Shown: positions 1-7,533 of the stretch, in pieces | Position numbering within the stretch: position 1 is the stretch's first letter | How the letters are laid out: the number at the start of each line of letters is the position of its first letter | Origin: a bacterium | GTDB taxonomy: Bacteria; Patescibacteriota; Minisyncoccia; UBA6257; JAGOQP01 | Reading direction: 5' to 3' | Assembly (NCBI GenBank): GCA_021812345.1 | Contig: JAKANP010000001.1 | Coordinates: 1-54,978 of the forward strand | DNA length: 54,978 nt | Program-made: the position numbers and the translations under genes | The notes under the pieces: generated by a model | What the model was told of the DNA's origin: nothing | What the model saw: the letters and a program-made list of their open reading frames with translations, nothing else | Databases searched by the model: none

Positions 1-644
1 TCTCTTTTGCTCAAGAAAAATTCGTCGCCTTAACTTTCGATGATGGACCCAATCCGGTTTTTTTGAAAAAAGCCCTGCCTTATTTTAGAGATCAGAAAAT
101 AAAAGTTACTTTCTTTATCATAGGCGCTGAGGCTGTTAATTATCCAAAATTAATTGCCTTAGAAAGTAATAACGGCCATGAAATAGAAAATCACACCTAC
201 GGTCATGTTTGTCTTGTTAAACCGAATTCAAAATGGAATCTTTGTAAAAATATTTCAATTGATAAAGCGGTTTGGCAGATAGAACAGACAAATAAAATCG
301 TTTTTGACATCACCGGACAACGCCCTATGTTTTTAAGACCTCCGTTTTTTGCTATGACGCAGGAAAGAAAAAGCGAACTTCAAAAAATAACCGGAATAAC
401 CATATTGAATCACGGAAGCGATTCTGTCGGATCTTTGGATTGGATATATAATTCTCCAATGCCGATCGTTTCGAATGTGAAAAAAATTATCAAGGAGAGG
501 AATTTTAATTCTTGTATTATTGTTTTTCATGAAAGATTGAACACTCTTTTGGCGTTGCCTGATATTATAAACTTTTTGAGAAACAATAAATATATTTTTG
601 TCCGTTTGGATGAATTTGAAAAAGAAGAAAGGGGGAGAAAGTGA
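1..644 (+). CDS. NodB-type polysaccharide deacetylase, 5'-truncated by window edge
   Basis: The frame is open from the first bases (codons begin at base 3), so the true start and any signal peptide lie outside the window. NodB-family enzymes remove acetyl groups from N-acetylglucosamine polymers outside the membrane. The metal-binding Asp motif TFDDGPN is encoded at 33-53, the metal His pair as HTYGH at 192-206, the motif-3 loop as RPPFF (usually RPPYG) at 336-350, and a motif-5 VFHE at 522-533. The fold and metal ligands therefore look intact, with some drift around the active site. Its stop overlaps the next start in a GTGA arrangement, which suggests translational coupling with the glycoside-hydrolase-like gene. 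The natural substrate cannot be read from the sequence. Confidence 0.85.
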   Translation, partial: SFAQEKFVALTFDDGPNPVFLKKALPYFRDQKIKVTFFIIGAEAVNYPKLIALESNNGHEIENHTYGHVCLVKPNSKWNLCKNISIDKAVWQIEQTNKIVFDITGQRPMFLRPPFFAMTQERKSELQKITGITILNHGSDSVGSLDWIYNSPMPIVSNVKKIIKERNFNSCIIVFHERLNTLLALPDIINFLRNNKYIFVRLDEFEKEERGRK

Positions 645-1582
645 AAACAAGGGTGATGTTGCCGATTCTGTTCCTGTTTTCTGCAAACGTGGCACTATCA
701 GATCATCTACCAACCCCGAAGACAGTTAAAGGATTATATGTAACGATTGATACCTTTTCGGACGATAAATTGATGAGTGGCATAAAAAACATTTGTAAAG
801 AAACAAGCATCAATACTCTGGTAATTGATGTTCGTTCCAATGGAATTAACGCTTTTACCATAAAAAACAGTAAAGCAAAAAATAAATTAGAAGAACTTCA
901 TTCTTTAAATTTGTATCTTGTTGCAAGAATTATTGTTTTTTGGAAACCAAAAGGATGGTTTGACCCCGATTCATTGGATCGATGGAAGCAGGTGGTTAGA
1001 TCTTCAAAATTGGCGATCGATCTTGGATTTGATGAAATTAATTATGACTATGTAAGATATGGAGGTCCAAGAGAGCCAAAAAGTTCAACCCCGATTGCCC
1101 AAAGGGAGGCAAACATAAAATCGTTTTTCTCTTACTTGGAGAAAGAAGTCGGTCAAAAGCTGTCAGTTCCCATTTCTGTTGATATTTTTGGGACCACATT
1201 TCTTCGTCCTGAAGCAAGCATCGGCCAAAAATCTCAAGATGCGGCGGAATATTTTAATTTTATAATGCCCATGGTTTATCCGTCTCATTGGGCGTCCGGA
1301 ACTTTCGGGATCAAAGATCCCGGACGCGCCTCTTATGAAGTTGTTTATAAATCGTTATCGGAAGGATGGAAAAATATTTCAAAAGATAAGAATAACAAAT
1401 CTCAACTTCGTCCCTGGCTTCAAGCTTTTGGATTGGATTCAATCTTTCCATTTAAAACGATGGCTTATGGATCCGGAGAAATCAAAGATCAAATTCGCGC
1501 CTGTTATGATGCCAGATGTTCCGGATGGGTTTTGTGGAATCCTTCAAGTAATTACAATCGTTTTATAGATGCACTAAAATAA
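641..1582 (+). CDS. DUF4015-type putative glycoside hydrolase, secreted
   Basis: A 313-residue protein with an N-terminal hydrophobic signal peptide (about residues 4-20) followed by a TIM-barrel-like putative glycoside hydrolase domain of the DUF4015 type. Recognisable blocks are GLYVTIDTFSDDK, the Asp/Glu-rich GFDEINYDYVRYGGP, VDIFGTTFLRPE and MPMVYPSHWASG. A GTG start overlaps the stop of the deacetylase gene, and an AGGGGGAG Shine-Dalgarno-like run lies just upstream inside that gene. A longer paralogue with the same blocks is encoded at 33178-34392 on the other strand. A deacetylase next to a sugar hydrolase recalls PgaB, where both activities sit in one chain. That parallel is inference, and the substrate is unknown. 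Confidence 0.8.
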   Translation: MKTRVMLPILFLFSANVALSDHLPTPKTVKGLYVTIDTFSDDKLMSGIKNICKETSINTLVIDVRSNGINAFTIKNSKAKNKLEELHSLNLYLVARIIVFWKPKGWFDPDSLDRWKQVVRSSKLAIDLGFDEINYDYVRYGGPREPKSSTPIAQREANIKSFFSYLEKEVGQKLSVPISVDIFGTTFLRPEASIGQKSQDAAEYFNFIMPMVYPSHWASGTFGIKDPGRASYEVVYKSLSEGWKNISKDKNNKSQLRPWLQAFGLDSIFPFKTMAYGSGEIKDQIRACYDARCSGWVLWNPSSNYNRFIDALK

Positions 1583-1612
1583 AAAAAGCCCCGAAATAAG
1601 GGCTTTTTGTTT
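1583..1612. terminator. Bidirectional intrinsic terminator
   Basis: AAAAAGCCC and GGGCTTTTT form a stem around a short loop, with T-runs on both strands. It lies between the convergent genes ending at 1582 (+) and 1613 (-) and can serve both. Confidence 0.85.
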
Positions 1613-2062
1613 TTACATTTTATTGATAGGAGAATCTCTTAGAACAGAAATTAAATCGTCTTGGTCGGCTTCTTTTTCCGGAAGAATATCCATTTCAAAC
1701 ATTGCCAACTCTTTTCTGACGAAGTCTTCAGCATAATCTGATTCCAATTCCTTTTCATATTTTTCAAGAACTTTAATTACGCCTAAAACTAAAAATGACA
1801 AAAGAAGACACTCTTCATCGGTAAGCATATTTACATTGTCACTTATGCAACCGTTAGCGATGTTTCTGGAAAAAAACATATTTCCATTCTTAAAAAATAA
1901 TATTTGAATGAAATCTTTATCCAATATCTTCCATTCAAAATCAAAAATGATATTTTTTCCTTCAAGATTTATCAAAGTTCTGCCGATAATTCCTTTGGGG
2001 TGGTAAATGAATTTATCAATAACTGTCCTTGAAATTATCTGTTTTGGTCTTAAGTCGTTCAC
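1613..2062 (-). CDS. Hypothetical protein, 149 aa, unrecognised
   Basis: I do not recognise this soluble 149-residue protein. It has no signal peptide. A mildly hydrophobic stretch in the middle (CLLLSFLVLGVIKVLEKYEKEL) is probably a buried amphipathic helix rather than a membrane span. The tail is acidic. The start is GTG at 2062-2060, chosen because a clear AAGGAG sits 7 bases upstream (plus-strand 2070-2075), which most genes in this window lack. A near-perfect promoter (TTGACC-17-TATAAT) lies just upstream, so the gene is a monocistronic unit diverging from the surface-protein gene. Confidence 0.75.
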   Translation of the reverse strand: MNDLRPKQIISRTVIDKFIYHPKGIIGRTLINLEGKNIIFDFEWKILDKDFIQILFFKNGNMFFSRNIANGCISDNVNMLTDEECLLLSFLVLGVIKVLEKYEKELESDYAEDFVRKELAMFEMDILPEKEADQDDLISVLRDSPINKM

Positions 2063-2086
2063 CTCTTGACTCCTTGAGCTAAATTG

Positions 2087-2115
2087 ATTATATATTTAAC
2101 TATGTGAGCGGTCAA
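2087..2115 (-). promoter_or_regulatory. Promoter of the 1613-2062 gene
   Basis: On the minus strand TTGACC (2115-2110), a 17-base spacer, then TATAAT (2092-2087). The predicted start at about 2080 leaves a short leader carrying the AAGGAG site. Confidence 0.75.
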
Positions 2116-2157
2116 TTGGCTAGTAGCTTGTTATTAGCGGGTGTTTTCAATAGGTTA

Positions 2158-2186
2158 TTGACTTTATAAAACAAATATGATAAAAT
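2158..2186 (+). promoter_or_regulatory. Promoter of the surface-protein gene, near-leaderless
   Basis: TTGACT (2158-2163), 17-base spacer, TAAAAT (2181-2186). The ATG is at 2201, so the transcript would start only about 8 bases before it. The leader is A-rich with no Shine-Dalgarno site. Confidence 0.7.
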
Positions 2187-2200
2187 ATAAAAAATAAAAA

Positions 2201-5200
2201 ATGAATAAAACTATAAAACTTTTAACAATTTTGGTCGTTGTCTTAAGCGCTGTGACGTCATTGTTTTTGCCGTCTATTGCGTCTGCTTCCGGTCAGGCGT
2301 CATTTTCTTCCGCCGGAATGTTTTTAGTGGGAAACCATGCTTATGCCGGTACTCAGAATTGGACTTCCAGTTTGAGCAATATGCAACCCGGAGATCAAGT
2401 GGCTTTTAAATTCACTTTTTTAAATACATCGTCCGTCACCGCTATTGACGCTAAAAATAGTTTCAGCGCCACCGCTAGTGGAAACTGCATTACGGTTACC
2501 GGAACTATCTGGGCTCAAAATGTTTCACCGATTTCTCAATCCGTAAGCATTTGTGGAGCTACCGGATACACCATTTCTCTTTCTCAAATGAGTGCCAGTT
2601 TCGGAGGAGTGGGGGATGTTGCGCCCGGATATGGCGGAATAGAATATTATGCTACCGGACTTTATAGTATTACCGGTCAAGCGGTTCAACAAAATCCAAC
2701 AGCAAATCTTTGGGCTGAATATCCCGACGGGACAAGAGTGACCCAAGTTCAGTTAGGAGTTGCCCCTTATTTGCATTGGACTTCAACCAATGCTTCCGAA
2801 TGTCACGTTTTGGCCGGAGCCGGATTTTCGACCGGCGGAGCTACTTCAGGAGAAGATCAGGTAAGCGCTTTGGCCGGAACAACAACTTTTTCAATTCAAT
2901 GTACAAACGGTACCGGCGGTTCGGTTCAAGCTAACTACACCGTTAGCACGACAAACCCGCCTCAACAACCGACTGTTAATATTTATGCCAATCCTTCATC
3001 GGTTAACAGTGGAGGTTCATCCGTTTTAAATTGGAGTTCAACTAATGCTACAGAATGTCACTCAACCAGTGGAAATTTCTCAACCGGAAATTCTCCTTCG
3101 GGTTCGGTTTCAACCGGAGCTCTTTACAGCACCAGTGTTTTTTCAATTTCTTGCTCCAATGCTTCCGCATCAGCTCAATCCAGTGTTACTGTTAATGTTA
3201 ATACCATAAACCCGCCTCAACAACCGACTGTCAATATTTATGCCAATCCAATGTCGGTTTCTTCAGGCGGTCAGTCAACAATTCAATGGACTTCTTCTAA
3301 TGCCAGTCAATGTTCTGGTTCCGGATTTTCAACCGGTGGAGCAACATCGGGAAGTGTTTTATCTTCGCCGTTGACATCAGCAACAACTTTTTCAATAACT
3401 TGTTCCAATTCGAGCGGTGGTTCAGCTTCCGCTAGTGTCACTGTAAGCGTAACTTCAAATCCTCAAGGAAACGCTCCGGTGGCGCAAACCAATTCGGCGA
3501 CAAATATTTCTCAAAACTCCGCTCAATTAAACGGTTCTGTCGACCCAAATCAATCTCTAACAAATTATTGGTTTGAATACGGCACTTCTCAATCTCTTGG
3601 AAACACAACCGCTTCTCAAATTGCCGGAGCCGGAGATGCCGCTATAACTGTTAATTCTTTAGTCAGCGGACTTTCTTCCAATACCACTTATTATTTTAGA
3701 ATAGATGCTCAAAATTCTTACGGCACTACTCAAGGTTCAATTTTGAGCTTCACTACTTCCAACGGCGGCACCAATGGAATCGCTCCGACTGTTACTACCG
3801 GAGGATCTTCTTCTATTTCTCAGAATTCGGCTCAGATTTCAGGATATGTTGACCCCAATGGTTATCAATCTTTGTATTGGTTTGAATACGGAACATCTCA
3901 AAGTTTGGGAAATTCTACCGGATTTCAATCTGCCGGAGCAGGAACGGATTCTTTGCCTTATAACACAACTTTAACCGGTTTGATGCCAAGCACTACTTAT
4001 TATTACAGAATAGACGCTCAAAATTCTTACGGCACTACTCAAGGTTCAATTTTAAGTTTTACTACTTCAGGAGGAGGTAGTAATTGCATCGCTCCCTCGG
4101 TTCAAACTTATAGCGCCAGCAATACTTATCAAAACTCCGCTCAATTAAACGGTTCCGTTAATCCGAATAATTGCCAAACAAATTATTGGTTTGAATACGG
4201 GACAAATTATTCTTTGGGTAACACTACAGGATTTCAATCTGCCGGAGCAAGCAGCGGTTCATTTAATGTCTCTTCTTATATTTCCAGCCTTTCTTACAAT
4301 CAAACATATTATTTCAGGATAGACGCTCAAAATTCAGCCGGAACTTCTTACGGAACAATTTTGAGTTTTACCACCTATAATAACAACCAGTGTATTTCCG
4401 GAAATTGCAACAACAATGGAAGTCAGCCGTATGTTCAAACATTGAGCGCCACAAACTATGGTTATGGAAATAGTGGAGCCGTGTTTAATGGATCGGTTAA
4501 TTCAAATAGCAATTATGGAGATTCTGTTTACGGTTGGTTTAATTATGGCACTAATCCGAATTCATTAAATTTGACCACCAATTCAACTTACGTTGGGAGC
4601 GGAAATTATCAGCAAAATTTTTCTCAGAATGTTTACAATTTAATGTCCGGAGCAACTTATTATTACCAAGCTGTTGCCAGAAACAGCTACGGCACCGGTT
4701 ACGGACAAGTCTTGAGTTTTACTACCGGAGGAAATAATAACAACGGTTCAGCCCCTCAGGTTACGACTAATTCCGCAACTTATGTTTACAGAAATTCATC
4801 TTTGCTTAATGGGCAGGTTGATGCTAATGGATCCATAAGTAATGCCTGGTTTGAATATGGAACAACTCAAAATCTCGGATCTCAAACCAACTCTCAGCCC
4901 ATGGGTGCCGGCACTGACTATCAAAATTATTCTTCTGCATTAACAGGGCTTTCTGCCAATACCACTTATTATTTCAGAGCAGTGGCCCAAAATAGTTATG
5001 GAACAAATTACGGCTCAATTTTAAGCTTTACGACCGGAGGCGGATCAACAGTTATCACTGTTCCAACTCAACCCACTGTTATAGTCAGAACTGTAAATAA
5101 TAATACCGGCGGAGGATTGTCATGCGTTGTCTTGGTCCCGTCGCTTAATGTTTCCCAGCTTACTCCGGGACAAAACTTTACTTTGACCGTGACTTATAGA

Positions 5201-5677
5201 AATGGATGCAACTATAATCTTTCCAATGTATTTTTGAAAGTCATTTTGCCATCCGGAACGGATTTCGTTTCAACCAATTACCCGTTCTTTAATAGAGACG
5301 CCAATGGAATTTCTTATAACCTTGGAGCTTTGCCGGTTAATTTCCAATCAGCTATCAGCATCGAAGGCATTGTTGGATCGTCTATTGTTCCAGGCAACTC
5401 CGTTATATTCAGCGCGGTTGTTAATTACAACGATCCGCAAGGAAGATTTCAATCCATCAGTTCTTATTTGACCGCCGTTGTCGGATCCGGTCAGGCTCTC
5501 GGAGCTACCGTTTTGGACGCTTTCGGAAATCTTTTGGGAAATTGGCTCTTTGATCTTCTCTTGATCGCTTTGATTATATTTTTGATTTATTGGATATTTT
5601 TTAAAAAAAGAGACGATAGAGTTTTGATTGCCAGGGAAGAGGATGTTCTTGAAGCTAAACCCTTAAAAACTTCCTGA
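2201..5677 (+). CDS. Large repeat-rich cell-surface protein with C-terminal membrane anchor
   Basis: The 1158-residue product has a signal peptide (residues 1-30, ending near SIASAS), an N-terminal domain to about 165, and about three Ig-like repeats with paired cysteines (about 165-420; units open with NPPQQPTVNIYANP). Five fibronectin-III-like repeats of about 100 residues follow (about 424-945), with hallmark WFEYGT, TTYYFRIDAQNSYGT and LSFTT. A DUF11-like domain (about 955-1085) and one membrane helix (about 1114-1133) with a short basic/acidic cytoplasmic tail complete it. The chain is very rich in Ser, Thr, Asn and Gly. The design suggests a stalk-like adhesin or envelope protein displayed outside the cell. 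It has its own promoter and terminator. The ligand is unknown. Confidence 0.85.
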   Translation: MNKTIKLLTILVVVLSAVTSLFLPSIASASGQASFSSAGMFLVGNHAYAGTQNWTSSLSNMQPGDQVAFKFTFLNTSSVTAIDAKNSFSATASGNCITVTGTIWAQNVSPISQSVSICGATGYTISLSQMSASFGGVGDVAPGYGGIEYYATGLYSITGQAVQQNPTANLWAEYPDGTRVTQVQLGVAPYLHWTSTNASECHVLAGAGFSTGGATSGEDQVSALAGTTTFSIQCTNGTGGSVQANYTVSTTNPPQQPTVNIYANPSSVNSGGSSVLNWSSTNATECHSTSGNFSTGNSPSGSVSTGALYSTSVFSISCSNASASAQSSVTVNVNTINPPQQPTVNIYANPMSVSSGGQSTIQWTSSNASQCSGSGFSTGGATSGSVLSSPLTSATTFSITCSNSSGGSASASVTVSVTSNPQGNAPVAQTNSATNISQNSAQLNGSVDPNQSLTNYWFEYGTSQSLGNTTASQIAGAGDAAITVNSLVSGLSSNTTYYFRIDAQNSYGTTQGSILSFTTSNGGTNGIAPTVTTGGSSSISQNSAQISGYVDPNGYQSLYWFEYGTSQSLGNSTGFQSAGAGTDSLPYNTTLTGLMPSTTYYYRIDAQNSYGTTQGSILSFTTSGGGSNCIAPSVQTYSASNTYQNSAQLNGSVNPNNCQTNYWFEYGTNYSLGNTTGFQSAGASSGSFNVSSYISSLSYNQTYYFRIDAQNSAGTSYGTILSFTTYNNNQCISGNCNNNGSQPYVQTLSATNYGYGNSGAVFNGSVNSNSNYGDSVYGWFNYGTNPNSLNLTTNSTYVGSGNYQQNFSQNVYNLMSGATYYYQAVARNSYGTGYGQVLSFTTGGNNNNGSAPQVTTNSATYVYRNSSLLNGQVDANGSISNAWFEYGTTQNLGSQTNSQPMGAGTDYQNYSSALTGLSANTTYYFRAVAQNSYGTNYGSILSFTTGGGSTVITVPTQPTVIVRTVNNNTGGGLSCVVLVPSLNVSQLTPGQNFTLTVTYRNGCNYNLSNVFLKVILPSGTDFVSTNYPFFNRDANGISYNLGALPVNFQSAISIEGIVGSSIVPGNSVIFSAVVNYNDPQGRFQSISSYLTAVVGSGQALGATVLDAFGNLLGNWLFDLLLIALIIFLIYWIFFKKRDDRVLIAREEDVLEAKPLKTS

Positions 5678-5718
5678 TTAAATAATAATATTGAGTGAGT
5701 CTCGTCCGAAAATCATTA

Positions 5719-5752
5719 AAATCCCCGCCGTAAAAAGCGGGGATTTGATTTT
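5719..5752 (+). terminator. Intrinsic terminator after the surface-protein gene
   Basis: AAATCCCCGC (5719-5728) pairs with GCGGGGATTT (5737-5746) in a 10-bp stem. A weak T-rich tail follows. Confidence 0.75.
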
Positions 5753-5773
5753 AAAATTTGTAATATATATCAT
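5745..5773 (+). promoter_or_regulatory. Promoter of the 79-aa gene
   Basis: TTGATT (5745-5750), 17-base spacer, TATCAT (5768-5773). It begins in the tail of the preceding terminator. The same -10 sequence is used before infA. Confidence 0.55.
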
Positions 5774-5803
5774 TAAAAGCAGTTCAATAAAAAGGAGGAA
5801 ATA

Positions 5804-6043
5804 ATGCCCGAATATCTTATCAGGATGTTTTATTCGGAGCCAAGAAATTCAAATCCAAATTCAAGAATAGTCGAAAAAGAAATCAAAGATGTTGATGATG
5901 CATCGATTATGGAAAGAGCGTTTGATATGGTTTATCGAGAAAAGTTTTTGGACAGATCGGTTCTTGGAGCTGAAGTTTACTTAAAATTCAGCGCTGTAGG
6001 CTTTTTTGTGTTTGTCGGTCGCGTAAGCGCCGGAAATGATTAG
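5804..6043 (+). CDS. Small hypothetical protein, 79 aa
   Basis: I do not recognise this small soluble protein. It starts MPEYLIRMFY and contains a mixed charged helix followed by a hydrophobic beta-like end (FSAVGFFVFVGRVSAGND). It has an unusually good Shine-Dalgarno sequence, AAAGGAGG at 5791-5798, five bases before the ATG, which fixes the start. The gene sits alone between a promoter and a small inverted repeat, so it is a separate transcription unit upstream of the rplJ leader. No function can be proposed. Confidence 0.7.
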   Translation: MPEYLIRMFYSEPRNSNPNSRIVEKEIKDVDDASIMERAFDMVYREKFLDRSVLGAEVYLKFSAVGFFVFVGRVSAGND

Positions 6044-6049
6044 GTCCTA

Positions 6050-6072
6050 AAATCCGCCGATCTGGCGGATTT
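6050..6072 (+). terminator. Stem-loop after the 79-aa gene
   Basis: AAATCCGCC and GGCGGATTT form a 9-bp stem with a GATCT loop. The T-tail is poor, so termination efficiency is uncertain. Confidence 0.5.
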
Positions 6073-6075
6073 ATA

Positions 6076-6104
6076 TTGACTTTTTTATCAAAGTAAAATA
6101 AGAT
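6076..6104 (+). promoter_or_regulatory. Promoter of rplJ-rplL
   Basis: TTGACT (6076-6081), 17-base spacer, TAAGAT (6099-6104). It gives a leader of about 120 nt, long for this window, that contains the L10-binding structure. Confidence 0.7.
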
Positions 6105-6110
6105 ATTTAC

Positions 6111-6219
6111 AAGATCCGCAGACAGCATGCATCCTTTAAAAAAGGAATAAGACATGCCGAGGAAACAAGCTTTATTTATATAGCTGCGGTCTTTTCAAAA
6201 GGTCGCATTTTTATTTTTT
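6111..6219 (+). promoter_or_regulatory. Ribosomal protein L10 leader with attenuator
   Basis: The leader contains CCGCAGACAGCATGC and, after an inner hairpin (TCCTTT/AAAGGA at 6132-6146), CATGCCGAGG. GCATG (6125-6129) pairs with CATGC (6153-6157). The CAGACAGCA and TGCCGAGG blocks are the conserved parts of the L10 leader RNA, which L10 bound to L7/L12 recognises to repress its own operon. Downstream, 6185-6207 folds into a 10-bp hairpin followed by a T-rich run (6208-6219), an intrinsic terminator before the rplJ ATG. Control by premature termination is inferred. Confidence 0.75.
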
Positions 6220-6229
6220 AGAGTATTTT

Positions 6230-6742
6230 ATGAAAACAAAAGTTCAAAAAACGGAAGATATAAAAAAGGCCTCGGAGCTTTTTGATAAATCAAATTCAAT
6301 TGTTTTTGTTAATTTTTCAAAAACACCGACAAAAGAAATTGATGTTTTAAAAAATTCTTTGGCTTCAGTTGAAAGCGTTTATAAAGTTATTAAAAAAAGA
6401 TTGCTCAATTTGGTTTTTAAAAACAAGAAAGCTCCTATCGATACGGAACTTTTTGATTCTCAATTGGGAACAATATTTTCTTCAAAAGATATTGTTGATT
6501 CTGCGGGAATTGTTTATCGTTTTTTCAAAAACAAGGAAAAAGAGTTGCCGGAATTTAAAATGCTCGGAGGATACGATACTGCTTCACTTAGATATTATTC
6601 CGCCGAAGAAATTAATAAAATAGGAAAATTGCCGTCAAAAGAAATTCTTTTGTCTCAACTTTTAGGAATGCTTTCTGCTCCTACAAGGTCGCTTGCTTAT
6701 GTTCTTGATCAAATAGCTAAAAAACAATCAGTAAATAAATAA
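6230..6742 (+). CDS. rplJ: 50S ribosomal protein L10
   Basis: L10 anchors L7/L12 dimers to the 50S stalk, where translation factors bind. The 170-residue length is normal. The N-terminal globular domain carries the typical start (KTEDIKKASELFDKSNSIVFVNFS). The C-terminal helix (about 130-165, LLSQLLGMLSAPTRSLAYVLDQ) is the L7/L12-binding helix, and LxAPxxxLxxVL is a signature. The start is ATG at 6230 with no Shine-Dalgarno site, directly after the attenuator. It is cotranscribed with rplL nine bases downstream. The usual upstream partners rplK and rplA are not next to it. Confidence 0.95.
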   Translation: MKTKVQKTEDIKKASELFDKSNSIVFVNFSKTPTKEIDVLKNSLASVESVYKVIKKRLLNLVFKNKKAPIDTELFDSQLGTIFSSKDIVDSAGIVYRFFKNKEKELPEFKMLGGYDTASLRYYSAEEINKIGKLPSKEILLSQLLGMLSAPTRSLAYVLDQIAKKQSVNK

Positions 6743-6751
6743 AACAAAAAT

Positions 6752-7123
6752 ATGGATAAAAAAATAGAAGAAATAATTTCAAAAATTGAAACTTTAACCG
6801 CTTTGGAAATATCGGATTTAGTCAAAGCTCTTGAAGAAAAATTTGGAGTTTCTGCCGCTATGCCGGTTGCCGCCGCCGGCGCTGTCGCCGGAGGAGCTGC
6901 CGCAGAAGAAAAAACATCTTTTTCGGTTGTATTAAAATCTTCGGGAGAACAGAAAATTAATGTTATAAAAATCGTAAAAGAAATCACCGGTCTTGGTCTT
7001 AAAGAAGCCAAAGATATCGTTGATGGAGCTCCTAAGACAATTAAAGAAAACGTTAAAAAAGAAGATGCTGAGGAAATGAAGAAAAAATTAGTCGAAGCGG
7101 GAGCAGTGGTTGAACTTCAATAA
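6752..7123 (+). CDS. rplL: 50S ribosomal protein L7/L12
   Basis: This 123-residue stalk protein has the N-terminal dimerisation helices (residues 1-30), an Ala/Gly hinge (about 34-53, [19 protein letters not shown]) and the C-terminal factor-binding domain. The conserved [20 protein letters not shown] and [10 protein letters not shown] blocks are intact. It recruits and stimulates EF-Tu, EF-G, IF2 and release factors. It follows rplJ by nine bases and ends in a strong terminator, so rplJ-rplL is a two-gene unit controlled by the L10 leader. Confidence 0.96.
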   Translation: MDKKIEEIISKIETLTALEISDLVKALEEKFGVSAAMPVAAAGAVAGGAAAEEKTSFSVVLKSSGEQKINVIKIVKEITGLGLKEAKDIVDGAPKTIKENVKKEDAEEMKKKLVEAGAVVELQ

Positions 7124-7138
7124 TAGCTCTAAACAACA

Positions 7139-7171
7139 AAAAACACCGTGTTGAAAACGCGGTGTTTTTCG
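7139..7171 (+). terminator. Intrinsic terminator of rplJ-rplL
   Basis: AAACACCG (7141-7148) pairs with CGGTGTTT (7160-7167), extended by flanking A/T pairs, and a T-run follows. Confidence 0.85.
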
Positions 7172-7179
7172 TTTATAGT
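7151..7179 (+). promoter_or_regulatory. Promoter of tRNA-Val, overlapping the rplL terminator
   Basis: TTGAAA (7151-7156), 17-base spacer, TATAGT (7174-7179). The -35 box is in the loop of the rplL terminator. Initiation would be about 5 bases before the tRNA. Confidence 0.6.
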
Positions 7180-7190
7180 TGTAGAGTTCC

Positions 7191-7267
7191 GGGCAACTAG
7201 CTCAGCCGGTTAGAGCGCTTCATTCACATTGAAGAGGTCACAGGTTCGAATCCTGTGTTGCCCACCA
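7191..7267 (+). tRNA. tRNA-Val (anticodon CAC)
   Basis: A complete cloverleaf: acceptor GGGCAAC/GTTGCCC, D arm CTCAGCCGGTTAGAG, anticodon stem CTTCA/TGAAG with loop TTCACAT (anticodon CAC, reading GUG), T arm ACAGG-TTCGAAT-CCTGT. The discriminator A and the CCA end are encoded (7264-7267). The other two tRNAs in this window lack an encoded CCA. Confidence 0.95.
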
Positions 7268-7533
7268 GTATTAAACTTTCAGGAATTTTTGCCCGCCCGA
7301 GCGTTCAGTTTGGCGCGTGAAGCGCGCCGTCAGTTTCGTTCAAAAAAGGTTCGGATTTCGTCAAACAATCGCACGGTATTTATAGTAGGCTGTAGGCTTG
7401 CCTCGTAGTTATGCAAAGCATTATACTACTGGGGTCCAATCCTTGCATCGCGCGCCTTATATTTGATATTTATTTTGTTTTTAGATAGTCTAAGTAAAGT
7501 TCTTGAAAATATATTCAAAAAGAGAGGGGGTTT
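7268..7533. other. Intergenic region with GC-rich hairpins, no gene seen
   Basis: This stretch is richer in GC than its surroundings. It holds a 6-bp GC hairpin (GGCGCG/CGCGCC, 7312-7328) and nested inverted repeats around 7385-7432 (TAGTA...TACTA and ATGC-AAA-GCAT). I see no T-run, no known RNA family and no coding frame. The last part is AT-rich and is presumably the promoter region of the next gene. Confidence 0.4.
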
